64,000 nt of DNA, taken from positions 1 through 64,000 of the forward strand of contig RWJK01001689.1 in assembly GCA_004335835.1 (NCBI GenBank). The letters are read 5' to 3'. This DNA comes from Scenedesmus sp. ARA3. Lineage: Eukaryota > Chlorophyta > Chlorophyceae > Sphaeropleales > Scenedesmaceae. Position numbers and translations under genes: made by a program. The notes under the pieces were generated by a model, which was not told the origin of the DNA, made no database searches, and saw only the letters and a program-made list of their open reading frames with translations. Positions 52,463-64,000 of this stretch are shown here, piece by piece. Within the stretch, counting starts at the first letter, position 1. Each line of letters begins with the position of its first letter.

Positions 52463-55400
52463 GCCTGCCGGAGGCAGCTGGGTTAGGGTTTGCAACCAGA
52501 TGATGTTGGTCTGGTTGCGCTGGCTGACGCTGCTGCGGTTATCTATAGCTATGCGTACGGCCCAGGTGCGGCATGCATGCTGCTGCAGCAGCATCAGTGG
52601 GTCCTGTGTCGCTTGTGTTGATCAAAGTGCTTGCAGTGGTGTGGGAACTCGAATCAAGTAGCTGCGGTTGGCTATGCTGGGTGTGGGTGTTGACAGCTGA
52701 TTAGAGCTGTGTGTGTTGTGCCGACGCAACAACAGTGTGTGGGCCCTTGACTCAATTGTATCCGTGACATGTGTGTGGCATCTCACACCCAGCATTGCTG
52801 CCAGTGACTGTGACATGTTTGCGCCAGTGTTACCATCAGTATGCCCCTCCTTATGTTGGCATGTGTAATCATTGAGGTTCCGTTGCAGGGTAGGGCTGCT
52901 GCTGGCTGTGCTTATGCCTGCATCGTGTGGCCAGTTGGTGCGTGTGTAAGCTAGTGCGTGGGCATGCCACTAAGCAAACGTGTGGCTGCTGCGCCCAGGT
53001 CATCCCACCAGCATGGGCCAATCGGGCCCACCACGTGGCCGCACCATGGTGCAAGGGCCAGTCGGATGTGTATCTTATATTAGATGGCAACAATGGCTGG
53101 GCAACTGATGTGCAAGTGCCTCACAGCCCCAGTTGTTGGTGTGCCTCACAGGGGAGCAGCAGTGTGTCCAGGGGTGCAGCAGTTGTTGACAGCATGATTG
53201 CCAGTTGACCTGGGGAGCTGCTCAACTGCCGCAGCCCCTGCATGCAGGCAGTGTGCGCGTGGCTGCCGCACACCCTTTGTACAATCGACGGCTCGCCATT
53301 TTGAAGCAGTGTGGGCCCATGCATAGTACTGCAAATGAGGTTGTGGTCTGGTCGTTATATGCGCCTTGGAAGTTTTTGTCATGGGGCCGTTTTTGTTGCT
53401 GCTGGAACTACAGAGGCTCAGCCTGCTGCTCAGGCAGTGCGCGCTGCTGCTTGGGCTGCTGCTGTGTTGCTGGCGGCTGATGCCTCATCTTGTTTTGTTG
53501 AGCCAGCAGTATCTGGGCCAGCCAAGTCGCTGGAGGCGCAAACATCTGCGCTGAGGACAGAAGCCTGAGAAATGGCGTGATCAGCCTGCGGCAACGTTGC
53601 GTCAACGCCATGGGGCTGGCTTGTGATGTCGCGACCTCGGGTCTCTGTTGTTCAAAGCTGTTGTCAGCCGCAATGTGTGGTACTGGTTAGGTCACACGCG
53701 CTCCTGCTTGTACGGCATGAGCAGCATTGTGATGGGGGTGCTGTGCACGGTGTGACACTATGTGCAGTCACTGCATCACCATGATGGTGATGGACTGAAC
53801 TCATGTAACTGGCAACCCTCCGTGTACATTGTGCGCACCGGATGCAGCCGCACAGCTTGGCTGATAAATGTGATAGTTAGTTGCGACAGTTTCAACAAGA
53901 GGGTCTCCAGCACTGCCGAGATCCGCATGCTACGCGCTAGTAGCTTGAAGCCGGAAGTGCTGTTTCAACTTCGAATCAGCGATCCAGCCATAGGGCTGCT
54001 TGGAGGTGAACCACAGTCACTGACGCGACTGGTGTTGGCAAATCAGGCAGGATACCCGTAATGACCTTTAGGTCATGAAGGGATTACCGGGGCTTCCTTG
54101 TCCGTCCTTCCGTCCGTCCGTCACGCAAGGTCACGCAGGGTTAGGGTACAACAACAAGCCCTACACTGCTTTGTCGCACTTAATCACAGGCTGCGAGTGT
54201 AGTTTATCAACTTCCTCTTAATTGCATCTATCTGCCCTGTATCGAGTGCGATGAACGCAGGAGGCAGGAGGGTTCGATCACGAGCTGCCAGCATACGCAC
54301 AGCAACGAAGCCGCCCTTGATGACAGCAAATTGCTCTCTGCTGATTTACGCCGGAACTCCGCTGCCCTGTACTTCATGTGCACTGCTGCTGCTCTACAGC
54401 ACAGCCTGTGCTGCTCACTCCCATGCCTCGCAGCACATGCTATCCTTATTTAAACTAAAATCAAAAATGCCGTCGACGCAGCGATTCAAGCCTCAATAAC
54501 CGTTGCATTTTTTGTGCCCTTATAAGCCACTGCAGGCCTCAATGGTGTCTTGAATTGCTCAACTTCGTCAGAGAAGTTCCTCCATTCAGGCACCGCACCT
54601 TGGCAACTCGTCACAGCACCAACTTCGCCAAATAAGTGGCACCGTGACACCTTCAACAGTTGTTGCGCTTTGACGTCTGTGAGGCTGCATGCGGCGCTGC
54701 TGTTGGCCGCTCTTCAGCGCCATGTAACCTACAGCTACAGTCAACTAGGACCTGGTGACAGTACAGCACAGTCGCCGCTGTGTCGTCTGTCTGAAATAAG
54801 CAGCGTCGATGTGCCCAACATGCCGTGGACAGTGTCATGCATGATGCTTGCCTTGCCAAGGCTGCAGTGCAGCGTGGTGCCAACATGACTGTGGCGGCTG
54901 ATGCCAGCAGAGTGTGAAATGACATGCGTGGTGTGGGGCGTGTGCGTGTGCATTTTCACAGTGCCAACAGCTGCACGTCAAGCCTTAAGCTTGCTGCTGC
55001 TGCTGCTGCTGCTGTTAAGGAACAGCGTAAAAATGCTTATAACATCACAGGAAGGAACATGCTTTTACCAGTTCACGTCGCGATATTATGAATGCTTTCG
55101 ACGCGCTTCTCGATTGAAACGTGCTGAGGATACTTCCATGCTTTCATGCTATATGCAAACTCTCTGTGAACATCATGTGTCAAGCACATACAAATGCAAA
55201 GTGCAATGCAAGGCCACCACCAAAAGAACAGGATGTATAGCGAGGATGTCTAGCGAATGCTGTGTGTGTTGCACGCTGCTTGCTTCTGGCGTTTGCTGTC
55301 AGCTGCATCAGTCTGTCATTACGGCTTTGCGTCGCGCAATTTATTCAAAGTCAGCTAGCATGTCAAGCTGTGGCATGACACGACCCTCAGCCTCAGGCTG

Positions 55401-55660
55401 AGGGATGCCAGGGGCTGTCCCTGAACCCTTTCAATGACAAACTTCTGTGAAGCCTTTTACGCTGCACGCAGCTCAGCATCAGCAGTGCAACGCTACCAAG
55501 GACATGCGTAGTCTGCCAGTGCACCCGCCGGGATAGCTTACACAGGCCCCAGCAGGTTGCTCCACTAACTGTCCGACACCTCATTGGACACCAGAACGCC
55601 TCTACCCCCTGCAAAGTGCTGAACAAACATCTGAAGCAGTTGATTCTTTGATTGAGGGCC
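52463..55660. other. Long gene-poor stretch
   Basis: I find no exon chain in 3.2 kb between the trehalose phosphatase and the TMUB-like gene. The base composition shifts to less CAG-rich DNA from about 53.7 kb. A (CCGT)n patch lies at 54099 and a CTG run at 54989-55014. Some ORFs of 80-165 codons occur but have no phase-compatible partners or family features. Confidence 0.5.
54099..54122 (+). repeat. (TCCG)n patch with flanking short inverted repeat
   Basis: TCCGTCCTTCCGTCCGTCCG follows ATGACCTTTAGGTCAT (54061-54076, a 6-base stem) and precedes two GGTCACGCA-like units. Possibly the edge of an old repeat. Confidence 0.6.
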
Positions 55661-57341
55661 ATGCACGAGTTCCGTGTACGGTTCAGCGACGAACAAGAAG
55701 TGCAAGTGGAGGTCGGTGCCTCCGCCACTTTTGAAGTCGTGGCTGTGCAAGTAAGCATCTCCAGACGTTTATATAGATCCTAACAAACATCCGGTAGTGC
55801 GGGCATGAGGTGATATGCCCGGAACAGCGGGCATGATGCAGCAGCAGCAGCAGGGCTTGCCCTTGCAGTGGCTGTTGGTTATTCTCATCACAGAACGGCA
55901 CCACCAGCTACTCCTGCTGCCTCGGTATGTTGTTATGATTCACTTTGTTGCCTGTTAAGACATGCCAGCACCAAGCTGGACCTCACCAGTATCGTACGCT
56001 TGTCTGTACTGACCTTTACTTGCTTCCTGTTGAATCAGGTTCGCAGCGCCAGGGGATGGGAAGAGCAGCAAAACGTCAGGTTCATATGCAGCGGGCAGGA
56101 GATGTACATGCAGGACAGCGTCAGCAGAGCATGCTGCTCGGTCCTGCACTGCATAGCATCAGACACAGCCAGCAGATACACCTCTGCCAGGCAGGCAGGC
56201 TGCAAGGCGGATGCGCAAGTACAAGCAGTAGACTGGGTAAGTGCTGTTTTGCATCCAGCCGCACAACTGCACTAGGTGGCGCTGTAGCAGGATCTAGTGC
56301 ACATGCAGTGTTCATGAGTGTGTCTGTGCCCATGGAGGTTGTGCGGTATGGTCCAGCAGCAGCAACAGTGCGGAAGCGGTATTGCCAGCGGGGTCAGGTG
56401 TTCAGCTAGCACTTCAGTGCGCTGTGTGAGCTAGTCTACCATCCACATATGCTGCTTCATGCTGTGTTTGATGCACAGCAAGCCTGCCATGCTTGCTGCT
56501 GACAGTGTCCCTGCAACTGCCTCGGCCCGCTGCTTGTGTTGCATTGCAGCTTGAAGTTGTGGACCCTGGCACAGTGCTGATGTGGATCTTCGGGTCAATA
56601 CTGGCGCTGCTGTGGCTGCTGTTTGTGTTCTACGGTGCGTGCGGCTGTCCTGCAAGCCAGCAGCAGCTGCGACAGCAGCATTTGTTCATCCACCAGTATT
56701 CACATGGCTGAAATGTGCCGTGAACCAGTTTGCCGACACTGGAGCCAAGCTACACAGCAGCTGCATATTGTACAGCACCAGGCAGCAGTGCTTCCATGCC
56801 TCCTTGTTGCTCACTGGAGGCCACCACCCACTGCAGCTGCCCCTATGTGTGTGCCCCAGCCATAGCGTGCCTGCAGCCAGCCGTGCCAGCTCCATCACTG
56901 TTTGCAGGAGCCTTGCAAATAACGCCTCTATTGCTGCTGCTGCTGCTGCGGCTGCAATGGCTGCTTCCTGCAGCGCACATGTTTGACAGGACCTCTGTGG
57001 TCATGCTGTGCATGATGACTGTCGCCTTCCTCATACCCTGCGTGCTCAGCTACGTGCCGTGCCTGCGCATGCTGAACGCTGCGGCGCACAGCATACCCCC
57101 TGCACGGCAGCAGCAGCAGCAGCAGCATTACAGCAGCTCGCTTCGCAGCAGCAGCCAGCCGTACGTGGACACGTACACAATGCGCAGCAGCAGCAGCAGC
57201 AGCGGGGCTGGCTATGGGTTTCACGGTGCTGCTGCTTATGGCACAGCAGTGCCTCCCCGGCCTGCTGCGCGTGTGAGAGGGCCTGGGGCAGCAGCAGCAG
57301 CGCAGCCGTCTGGACCTGGCTCAGGCAGTGCTGCTTCTTGA
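55661..57341 (+). CDS. TMUB-like ubiquitin-like-domain membrane protein
   Basis: Four exons: 55661-55750, 56039-56236, 56550-56634, 56974-57341. Phases close to 246 aa. Residues 1-75 read as a ubiquitin-like fold: MHEFRVRFSDEQEVQVEVGA (strand-turn-strand), then NVRFICSGQEMYMQDSV and VLHCIAS, matching the LIYQGQ/RLL...VIHCH pattern of TMUB/Dsc3-type proteins. Two closely spaced membrane helices follow (TVLMWIFGSILALLWLLFVF and VVMLCMMTVAFLIPCVLSYV), as in TMUB proteins, which are ER membrane factors in protein quality control. The tail is a Gln/Ser/Ala-rich disordered segment (AARQQQQQQHYSSS-like, ending GSGSAAS). The helix-pair hairpin and N-terminal UBL are visible; the ERAD role is inferred from the family. 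A possible small exon at 55894-55924 was excluded because it breaks the phase. Confidence 0.68.
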
Positions 57342-59598
57342 GGTCATCAAAGGCTGCAGAAGGGCTGCATCATGAGTGAGGCTGCAGCAGACAGCAGCAG
57401 CTGGGGAAGCTGCGCAACACAGCATGCTGCCATGGCGCCCCGCTGCAGCCACTGCAGAGGATAGAAGTGTACAGCTACAGCTGTGTTGCGGGCTGTCTGC
57501 AGTGCACGAAAGCGTGTGTTGCTGCTGCTGTTGTGGCCCTGTGTACAGTCCTGTGCTGGTGGAAGTTTGTGTTGTTGCATGTAGCCAGCTGAGCGGCAGA
57601 CATTGTGTGGGCATCTGTGCACTGCATCTGTGGGCTGCATACATCTCAAATGAGCGCTGCTTTTCTACTCTGCATACTAGGTGTGTGATTGAGATGTGCA
57701 GTGTGGCCAACAGCATGTATCTTGCTGCAGGGGAGGCGCAATGACTGTAGCGTGTGCTGTGCAGGATCTGCAGCTTGCTCGGGTTGAGCGTTAGCTGCAG
57801 CTGTGTTGACAAGTCATCCGTTGTATTGCACCTGCAACTGCTCAGCAGCGCTGGCTGACATATAGCTGCGTGACCGGCAGTGTACCATACGGCTAGCATG
57901 GGGTGGGTCACTTTCTTTTGCTTCATTGGTAGCCTGCATTTAGTCTAATTTGGGATGACGTTGGCAGTAGGCACTCTGTATATTGACGGGATGGCTGCGT
58001 CCGGATGCATGCAAGCAGCCTATTATGTGTGCTTGCTGACATCTAGCTGCTTTAGGTTGATGCTGCAGCAGTGGAGCTGGGGGGCTCTGTTGGACCAGCG
58101 CGGACTAGCATTTGTACTGATGCTTTACAGTTTGCTGAGAAACTGTGGAGTTTGCTGAGACACCGCGTACAGTTTGCTGAGACACGGCGTAAATGGGATG
58201 CCTGTTTGCATGCAGTAGGCACAAGGCAGCGGGTGCTGCTGCGCTATCTGCAAGCTGCTCGCTGCACTACACCTTTTATTTGGCAGCAGTGCGATCGTTT
58301 GCATCAGCATCATCGGCGTGCTCGCACGCCAATGGCTGTGCAAGTTTCGCTTTATTGCACTGGCTTTGTCGGTGGCTTGCCGCAGCCATATAGTGCTGAG
58401 GCATTGCACCGGCAATGCAGGGTCTATGCACAGCTAGAGTGCAGCAGGGAAGAGCTCAGCAGCATGCACAGAGTCTATCGGAAGACACCGTTTGGGTGGC
58501 ATGTTGCCAGGTGAAGATGTTGATGTTGTGAGCAGTGCAGCTTCACTCATCCTGCAGCTGGTGCTCAGGTGGAAGGGCATCAGCAATGGGTGATCATGTT
58601 GTGTTGTCCCTGCATGAGGCGTGCATGTGCACTGCCTATATGACAGGTACAGTCACTGTACAACAGCGGCTGTTGGCCTGCTTTTGGCAAGCCGTGCAAG
58701 CAATTTTAGTAGGTTTCATGGAACCTAGTGATCACCAATAGGTTCATCATTCACGAATGCGATGCACGGAGGTTCTTGGGCTTCAGCAGGCGTACAGGCC
58801 TGTCAGAATTAGTAAGAACATGCCTTGCTGTACAATGCCATCATGGCATGGTGGTTGTGGAGATGCACCTCAAACAGCATCTGCTGGGAGCATCGTGGCC
58901 TGAATAATTATTTGTTGCACTGTAGCGTCGTTTGTCACGACAAGGCACGCTGCACTGCCGGAACATGTTGCAGGGTTTCGGAACTGCTGTGGTCTCTTCC
59001 GACTGCTGTTTTGCTACCAGGCCCAGAACAGATGTACCGCTAGAAAGCGCTCAAAAATCTATTTGACACATATTGGACAGTCTTTTCTCGTGTAAAAGTA
59101 CGATCAGAAGCTCGGATTCGGATGATCGAGGCTGCTGCGGGCGATCGACCACGACAACCCTTGAAGGATCGACAGACGGTTACGCTGATGATTATGCTTG
59201 TAGTGGTGTCTGTTTGTTGAATGGCAGGGTGTCAACCGCAGCGAGAAGCAGCAGGGCTTCTAGGTCGCTGAAGCACCAGGTGACCTGGTCTGTCTCCTGG
59301 TTTAGGTTGCGAGTGTCACTGACATCAGCCCCCGGGACGGCCACCACTTGTAATAATAAACCAGATAAGTTGTTTTGGCAAAGTAATGCACGTATTCGAC
59401 GGTCCAACCTCACCCTGAGAACGTACATGTTGAAGGGTGATGGCTGTCAAAAGTTACCAATGCATATCGACGCGGCGACTTGAACTCGCACAAACACAGA
59501 TGATGATATTGTGAATATACAGTAGAGTCTGGTGCCGCGTTCGTGCACGATGTGTCTCTGGTCACCAGCAGCAGCATGATGGGCGTCCTGCAACTGGC
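57342..59598. other. Intergenic before the receptor kinase
   Basis: 3' flank of the TMUB-like gene and promoter side of the kinase. A 147-codon plus-strand frame (58071-58514) and a 78-codon minus-strand frame (59192-59428) are open but have no supporting features. A ~22-base element (GTTTGCTGAGA...) is tandemly repeated at 58128-58196. Confidence 0.5.
58128..58196 (+). repeat. Triple short tandem repeat
   Basis: AGTTTGCTGAGA occurs at 58129, 58149 and about 58171, the last two followed by CACCGCGTA / CACGGCGTA. Confidence 0.85.
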
Positions 59599-60441
59599 AT
59601 GGACAAAATGCTCATTTTGACGCTCTGGCTGGCATTGCTGCTACGTGGCAGCTGTGAAGCAGTCAGGCAGGACGAATGGCATAGCAGCAGCACCAACTTC
59701 TCCTTCAAAGATGAGTTGACAGATGCTGCCATCAGCACCATCGTGGTGCCTGGCAATTACTCTGTGGCAGCGGAGTTTGAAAATCATCAGGCACCTATAC
59801 AGCTTACCAGGTGGGGGATGACATGACCTGTTGAGCTAATGCTGCCTTCAGTGGTGATGGGGTAGCAGCAGCAGCAGCATCGGCAGCAGCAGCAGCAGCA
59901 GCAGCACCGGGAGCAACACTACAGCTGCTTCCCGACAGGCACAACACAGCTGTCAACTGTAGCATACCAAGTCACGTGATAGGCTGTTACACAGACTGCG
60001 CACATGCGCGGTTCAGACTTGCAAGCCCTGCGCCGCCCAGGTACTAAATCAGCTCCTGCAGCTGCACCTGCATCAGCACGGGGTAAGCAAGCTAGCCAGC
60101 CACCAAACAGGCTGCCAGCAAGGCAGCTGCACTTGCAGCAAAGTTAATTGACCCTATTTTGTTAACCAGAAATCAAGACGCAGCGGCGCAAATCTTCTGT
60201 GCTGCATGCCTACAGCGTTTGCTGCTTACTTGTGCTTGCAGGAACGTCACGCTGACGGGCGCCCAGGGCCTGGACACTGTGCTGGACCTGGCTTTTCTGC
60301 ATGGCGTGGTGCAGCTGTGCGCAACATGCGTGTTCACCATGACAAACATCACGCTCACCAACGACCGCAGAGGTGCGCTGCATGCATGTGTGTCTGGCGG
60401 CTTCTGGCACGGCTAACGCTTTGTGTGCGGGCACTGATGGC

Positions 60442-60494
<53 letters not shown>

Positions 60495-61892
60495 CCTTGC
60501 GTGCTGGCCTGCTGCTATCATCATGTCGCAGCAGCTCCTTGCAAAAGTTCACCTGGTGCTTCCCTGCACCTGAGCATGCACTGGTGTTGCGCCTGCTGGC
60601 ACAGCAGCCGCAGTAAGCACCTGCTGGCCCCATTCTGTCGGCTAGTTCGGCCGAATAGCCCATCGCCTGTGTATATACACATCTGCGTGCTGCACTGCGC
60701 CTTGCAGGCGGATATGGCCTCATCGACTTCTTTTTGGGGCAGCCCTCTGGCAGCAGCATCTTGAGGCTGCATGACGTGCAGCGTCTCAGAATTGCATGCA
60801 GCTCAGGGCCCTCTATCAGGGATGTGATTCTGCAGACGCCTCGCAGCAAGCACGTGGCGGGCGCTGACAAGCCGCAGCTTACAGGTGTCGGCAACGTCAC
60901 ATGGAACGTGAGCGGCGCAGCGGGGTGACCTGGACAAAATGCTGTGGTGCATTCGAGCATTCGTTTGTTGACAGGGAGCCGCAGTGGGCACACCTGATGC
61001 ACATAAATGCAGCTGGAGCATAGGGACAGGTTGTTGTCAGCTGCTGGATGTGCTGCCTGGGCTGTTACTGTGGTGCTGCTGATGCTGCTGCTGCTGCTGC
61101 TGCTGCTAATGAGTTGCAAGTCAGGGCACATGTATGACGCTGCTGGGGCTGCTGTCTGCAGGGCCGCACATGGCTGAATGTCTTGATGAATGAGGACTAC
61201 ACAGGTATGGGAGAAGCACAGGTTTATCTTTACGTAAAGATGGACAGTCTAACATGAATAAAGCAAATCTGCTCACCTTCTTGCAGTGCTTGTCCAGGAA
61301 ACCCCCAGGTGTTGCAGCATGCCAGGGCATGCACGGGTCGCTTGCTGTGCAGTGACAGCAGGAGGCTTGTTTGCACTGCACACCTACTGACAATGTTACT
61401 GCATCCATAGCACTTGTCAAGCCACGGGCAGTTGGGATGCGCAAACCATGTTGCCCGTAATTGGTTGAATGCAGCAGAGACTTCCTGAACAGCAGATGAC
61501 ATTGCTCATGCAGCGTATGTGCTGCTGCTGCTCAGTTGTGCCCTGTCTTGCTGTTGCAGTGGATGTAACGTTTGCAATGGAGGAGGGAGGACACCACGAA
61601 GGAGGTTATGCAGTGGTGCGTGGTGTGAGGGAAACACTCATGACTCTGCAATGCATCGCATCTGCAACGGCGCAAAATTTACAAAGCACAAGAGTTGAGG
61701 CTCACCTGAATTGGTGCAATGTGCTGCCATCCGCATGGCATACAGATTCTGAGGGCAGTGCTGCGCTGCGTGAGTCCATGCTTGCATGCGCTGATGCGGC
61801 ATGGTGCCCCCACATACTCTCACCAAGCGGTGTTTGCTGCTTACACAATTGTGCTGCCAGCTGTGTGATTGTTGTAATTGACGTGTGCTGCA

Positions 61893-61951
<59 letters not shown>

Positions 61952-63200
61952 GTTTCGACCCGCTCCAGGACGGTAAGCGCACGCGCAGCCTGTGCTAGCA
62001 CACCGTCTCTGCTGCCTGCCTGGCAAACAAAGAGCCACAGGTCTGCATCGAGGAGATCATAGACGAAACCTTGGCTGCAAGGCGAGCAGCAGCCAACAAC
62101 GGCAGGCCGCATCCTGCTGCTATTGTGGTGCCAGCCATTGGTGCAGGTGAGCCGAGCGCTTGTGCAGCCATGCATGCAGTGACAGAGGGGATAACCAGCC
62201 AAGACAGTTGCAAGTGGGACAGCTGTGGGCTGTATGCTTCATATTTAGGAACAGCAGGCACCAGTTTGTTGTGGGAACTGGCTGAACATTGTAGACCAAC
62301 TTTGGCGGCTGTGATCACAGCGCCTGGCAATTCATTTGTCCAGCTGCCAATTCAGGAGAGGGATGTCTCAAATAAGACAGCATGAGCTACGCGGACCTGC
62401 TTTGTCCGGGTGAAATGCTTCTAGTGGTCCAGGGGAGGCTGCAAGGTTTCCTAGATGCCGAGCATGCTGTCTTGCGTGAAAACAACTACACGGATGGCCA
62501 AGGTACATAGCACACACAGGTTTCTTGTGCATTTCAGCAGCATGTGGTGGCTTCATTACTAATGAGTAGCACCTACTTGCTGCAATCCCCTGCTTGCAGT
62601 GCTGCTGGTGTGGGCGAGCGTGGCATTCGTGCTGTGGTGGCGGCATTGGCGCCCCAGGGCTTTGAAGTTCTTGCCTGGGACAGCTGCAGCAGAAGCAGCA
62701 GATCTCAACAGCCTACCATCAGTGCTTTCAAGCACAAAAACTTCCAGTACAGCACAGCAAGCCTCGGATGTTGAGAAGGGTGTGCTGCAGCAGCAGCAGC
62801 AGCAGCAGCGCAGCAAGTCCTTCAGCACCAGGAAAGAGGGCTGGGTGTTGGCTCACAGCTTGACAAGCCCTGCACTTGGCCCCGTGAATGACAGCACTGT
62901 TCAATTTGGTGGGTAGTGCTGCTGTGCATTGTGCGCAGCAGCTGCTTATGTTTGCCAAGTGTGTGCTAGATGCATACACACAGGTGCCTGCAGACAGCAA
63001 CACGCTGTTGGTGCAAACGATCCAGGATCAGCTGCTGCCGTTGCTGCATGAATCGCACAACCAACAGTAGCAAAACTTTCTTGCTGCACAGTACCTTGCA
63101 TTGCGTATGGCTCCTTTTAAAGCTGCCACCAACCGCCTTGGATGGCGCTGGGTGACCACCTCCAATTCTTCCTGCCTCACAGGCGAGCTGCTCTTTGGCC

Positions 63201-63258
<58 letters not shown>

Positions 63259-63847
63259 NNNNNNNNNNNNNNNNNNNNNNNNNNNNNNNNNNNNNNNNNN
63301 NNNNNNNNGCAGCTTTGGGCGCGTGTACCGGGGCCGCTGGAACGGCATGGAGGTGGCGGTCAAGGTCATCGGACACGACGCGTCCAGCGCTGTGGAGGTG
63401 GAGAACGAGGTGCTGCTCATGATGGGCCTGCAGCACGAGTGCATCGTGGCGGCGTACCACTACGCCAGGTTTGCAGCAAGTGCAGCAAGTGATGCAGCAA
63501 CCGCATCGCCGGCTGCCGCGGCAGCAGCTCAGCCGAGCAGCAACGGCAGCAACAACAAGTCTACGACACGGCAGCTGAGCAACGGCAGTAAGCGCGGCAG
63601 CGGCGAAAAGACCAACGGCAGAGACGCAGCCTCCAAACAGCGCAAAGCAGAGTCACACTTGGTGATGGAGTTGTGTGACTGTGGCACGCTGACACACACA
63701 CTGGACACTTTGCTGACAAAGCGGCGGCAGCGGCGGCAGCAGCAGCAAGCAGATCCTGACATGCCTGTGCAGGTGCTGCTGCTGCTGCGGGATGTGGCGC
63801 GCGGTCTGCAGGCTATACACAGCCGAAACATTGTGCACGGCGACTTG
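59599..63847 (+). CDS. Receptor-like protein kinase (incomplete)
   Basis: Membrane receptor kinase, cut by an N gap and the window end. Exons: 59599-59810, 60242-60372, 60708-60907, 61162-61204, 61560-61615, 62041-62146, 62377-62502, 62600-62908, one starting 63183, then ~63309-63847. Phases agree up to the gap. The exon at 62377 uses an AAG acceptor and is the least sure. Signal peptide MLILTLWLALLLRGSCEA. Ectodomain ~270 aa with NITLTNDRR-like short strands, GGYGLIDFFLGQPSGSSILR and several Asn-X-Ser/Thr sites, suggestive of a solenoid fold. Transmembrane segment VLLVWASVAFVLWW near residue 295. Juxtamembrane GVLQQQQQQQRSKSFSTRK. Kinase: SFGRVYRGRW (glycine loop, its first part in the gap), VAVKVI (ATP Lys), an ~80-residue Ser/Asn/Lys insert, HLVMELCDCGTL hinge, and HSRNIVHGDL catalytic loop (HGD in place of HRD). 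DFG and the C-lobe lie beyond the window. Confidence 0.8.
60443..60494 (+). repeat. (GGCT)12 microsatellite in kinase intron 2
   Basis: Uninterrupted GGCT tetranucleotides. The reading frames through it give the periodic LAGW/PASQ peptides, which are not genes. Confidence 0.95.
61083..61108 (+). repeat. (CTG)8 in kinase intron 3
   Basis: CTG/GCT run about 50 bases upstream of the 61162 exon. Confidence 0.85.
61894..61950 (+). repeat. (CTG)19 in kinase intron 5
   Basis: Pure 57-base CTG tract about 90 bases before the exon at 62041. Confidence 0.95.
63202..63258 (+). repeat. (CTG)19 running into assembly gap
   Basis: CTG tract directly after GELLFG of the kinase gene and ending at the first N. 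True length is unknown; read through, it would give poly-Cys, which is unlikely inside a kinase. Confidence 0.9.
63259..63308. other. Assembly gap (50 N)
   Basis: Fifty N between the CTG tract and the kinase glycine loop. The gap probably hides an intron or the end of the repeat, and the first glycines of the GxGxxG loop. Confidence 0.98.
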
Positions 63848-64000
63848 GTGAGTCACACTGTGCAGCCTTTCGGTCCTTCATACCAGAAGTACAAAAGGCG
63901 ATTGGCCTTCCATCATTTTATTCAGCTTGTGTGTGCCAGGCGCATGCCGTTGCATATAATTTGACTGCGCAAGGATATAGTCAATGCGAGCTACACCAGC
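63848..64000 (+). other. Intron of the receptor kinase gene, open at window edge
   Basis: Begins with donor GTGAGT after HGDL. No acceptor is reached before the window ends. Confidence 0.7.

Noticed and set aside
55894..55924. Possible 31-base exon (NGTTSYSCCL) in the TMUB-like gene
   Set aside because: It has canonical sites but ends in phase 1, whereas the next exon is clearly phase 0. Direct joining of 55750 to 56039 gives a sensible ubiquitin-like sequence.
60355..61131. 258-codon minus-strand ORF with ASQP repeats
   Set aside because: Antisense reading of the (GGCT)n microsatellite and kinase exons.
61702..62202. Poly-Gln ORF on the minus strand
   Set aside because: Antisense of the intronic (CTG)19 tract.

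Overview
The window is nuclear DNA from a chlorophyte green alga. Evidence: many short introns with GTGAGC/GTGAGT/GTGCGC donors and (C)AG acceptors, GC-rich exons, pervasive CAG/CTG trinucleotide bias producing poly-Gln, poly-Ala and poly-Ser tracts, TGTAA-type poly(A) signals after some genes, and plant/algal gene families. A relative of Scenedesmus or other Sphaeropleales would fit, but the species is my inference. A 50-base N gap (63259-63308) shows this is a draft assembly. All exon models below were assembled by eye and checked for splice phase. Those with full phase closure are marked as such.

Layout. 1.6-7.5 kb (+): a ten-exon gene ending in a STAT-type linker/SH2 domain. 8.9-13.0 kb (+) and 18.3-21.8 kb (-): two tail-to-tail paralogues of an F-box-like, ankyrin-like repeat protein, each with one frame lesion at a different place. 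Between them lie a 222-aa organelle-targeted-looking protein (13.7-15.4, +), a possible 114-aa gene (15.9-16.4, +), a 151-aa membrane protein (16.5-17.3, -) and a degenerate ORF. 21.9-26.7 kb (-): a small uncertain ORF, then the ribosome-assembly factor KRR1. 27.6-39.4 kb (-): three tandem paralogues of an unrecognised secreted, probably GPI-anchored surface protein. 39.7-45.9 kb (-): tubulin cofactor D (TBCD). 46.7-48.9 kb (-): a single-pass membrane protein of unknown function. 49.4-52.5 kb (+): trehalose-6-phosphate phosphatase. 55.7-57.3 kb (+): a TMUB-like ubiquitin-like-domain membrane protein. 59.6 kb to the right edge (+): a receptor-like protein kinase, cut by the N gap and the window end.

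The genes form no operon or single pathway; they are mostly independent housekeeping, signalling and surface genes. What ties the window together is a structural peculiarity: again and again the terminal 40-80 bases of an exon, with its splice site, are repeated one to three times in the adjacent intron or 3' flank. This is seen in the SH2 gene, KRR1, TBCD and surface protein C, and weakly in the trehalose phosphatase. The other notable points are the STAT-like SH2 protein in an alga, the surface-protein cluster with intron differences between tandem copies, and the inverted pair of broken repeat proteins.
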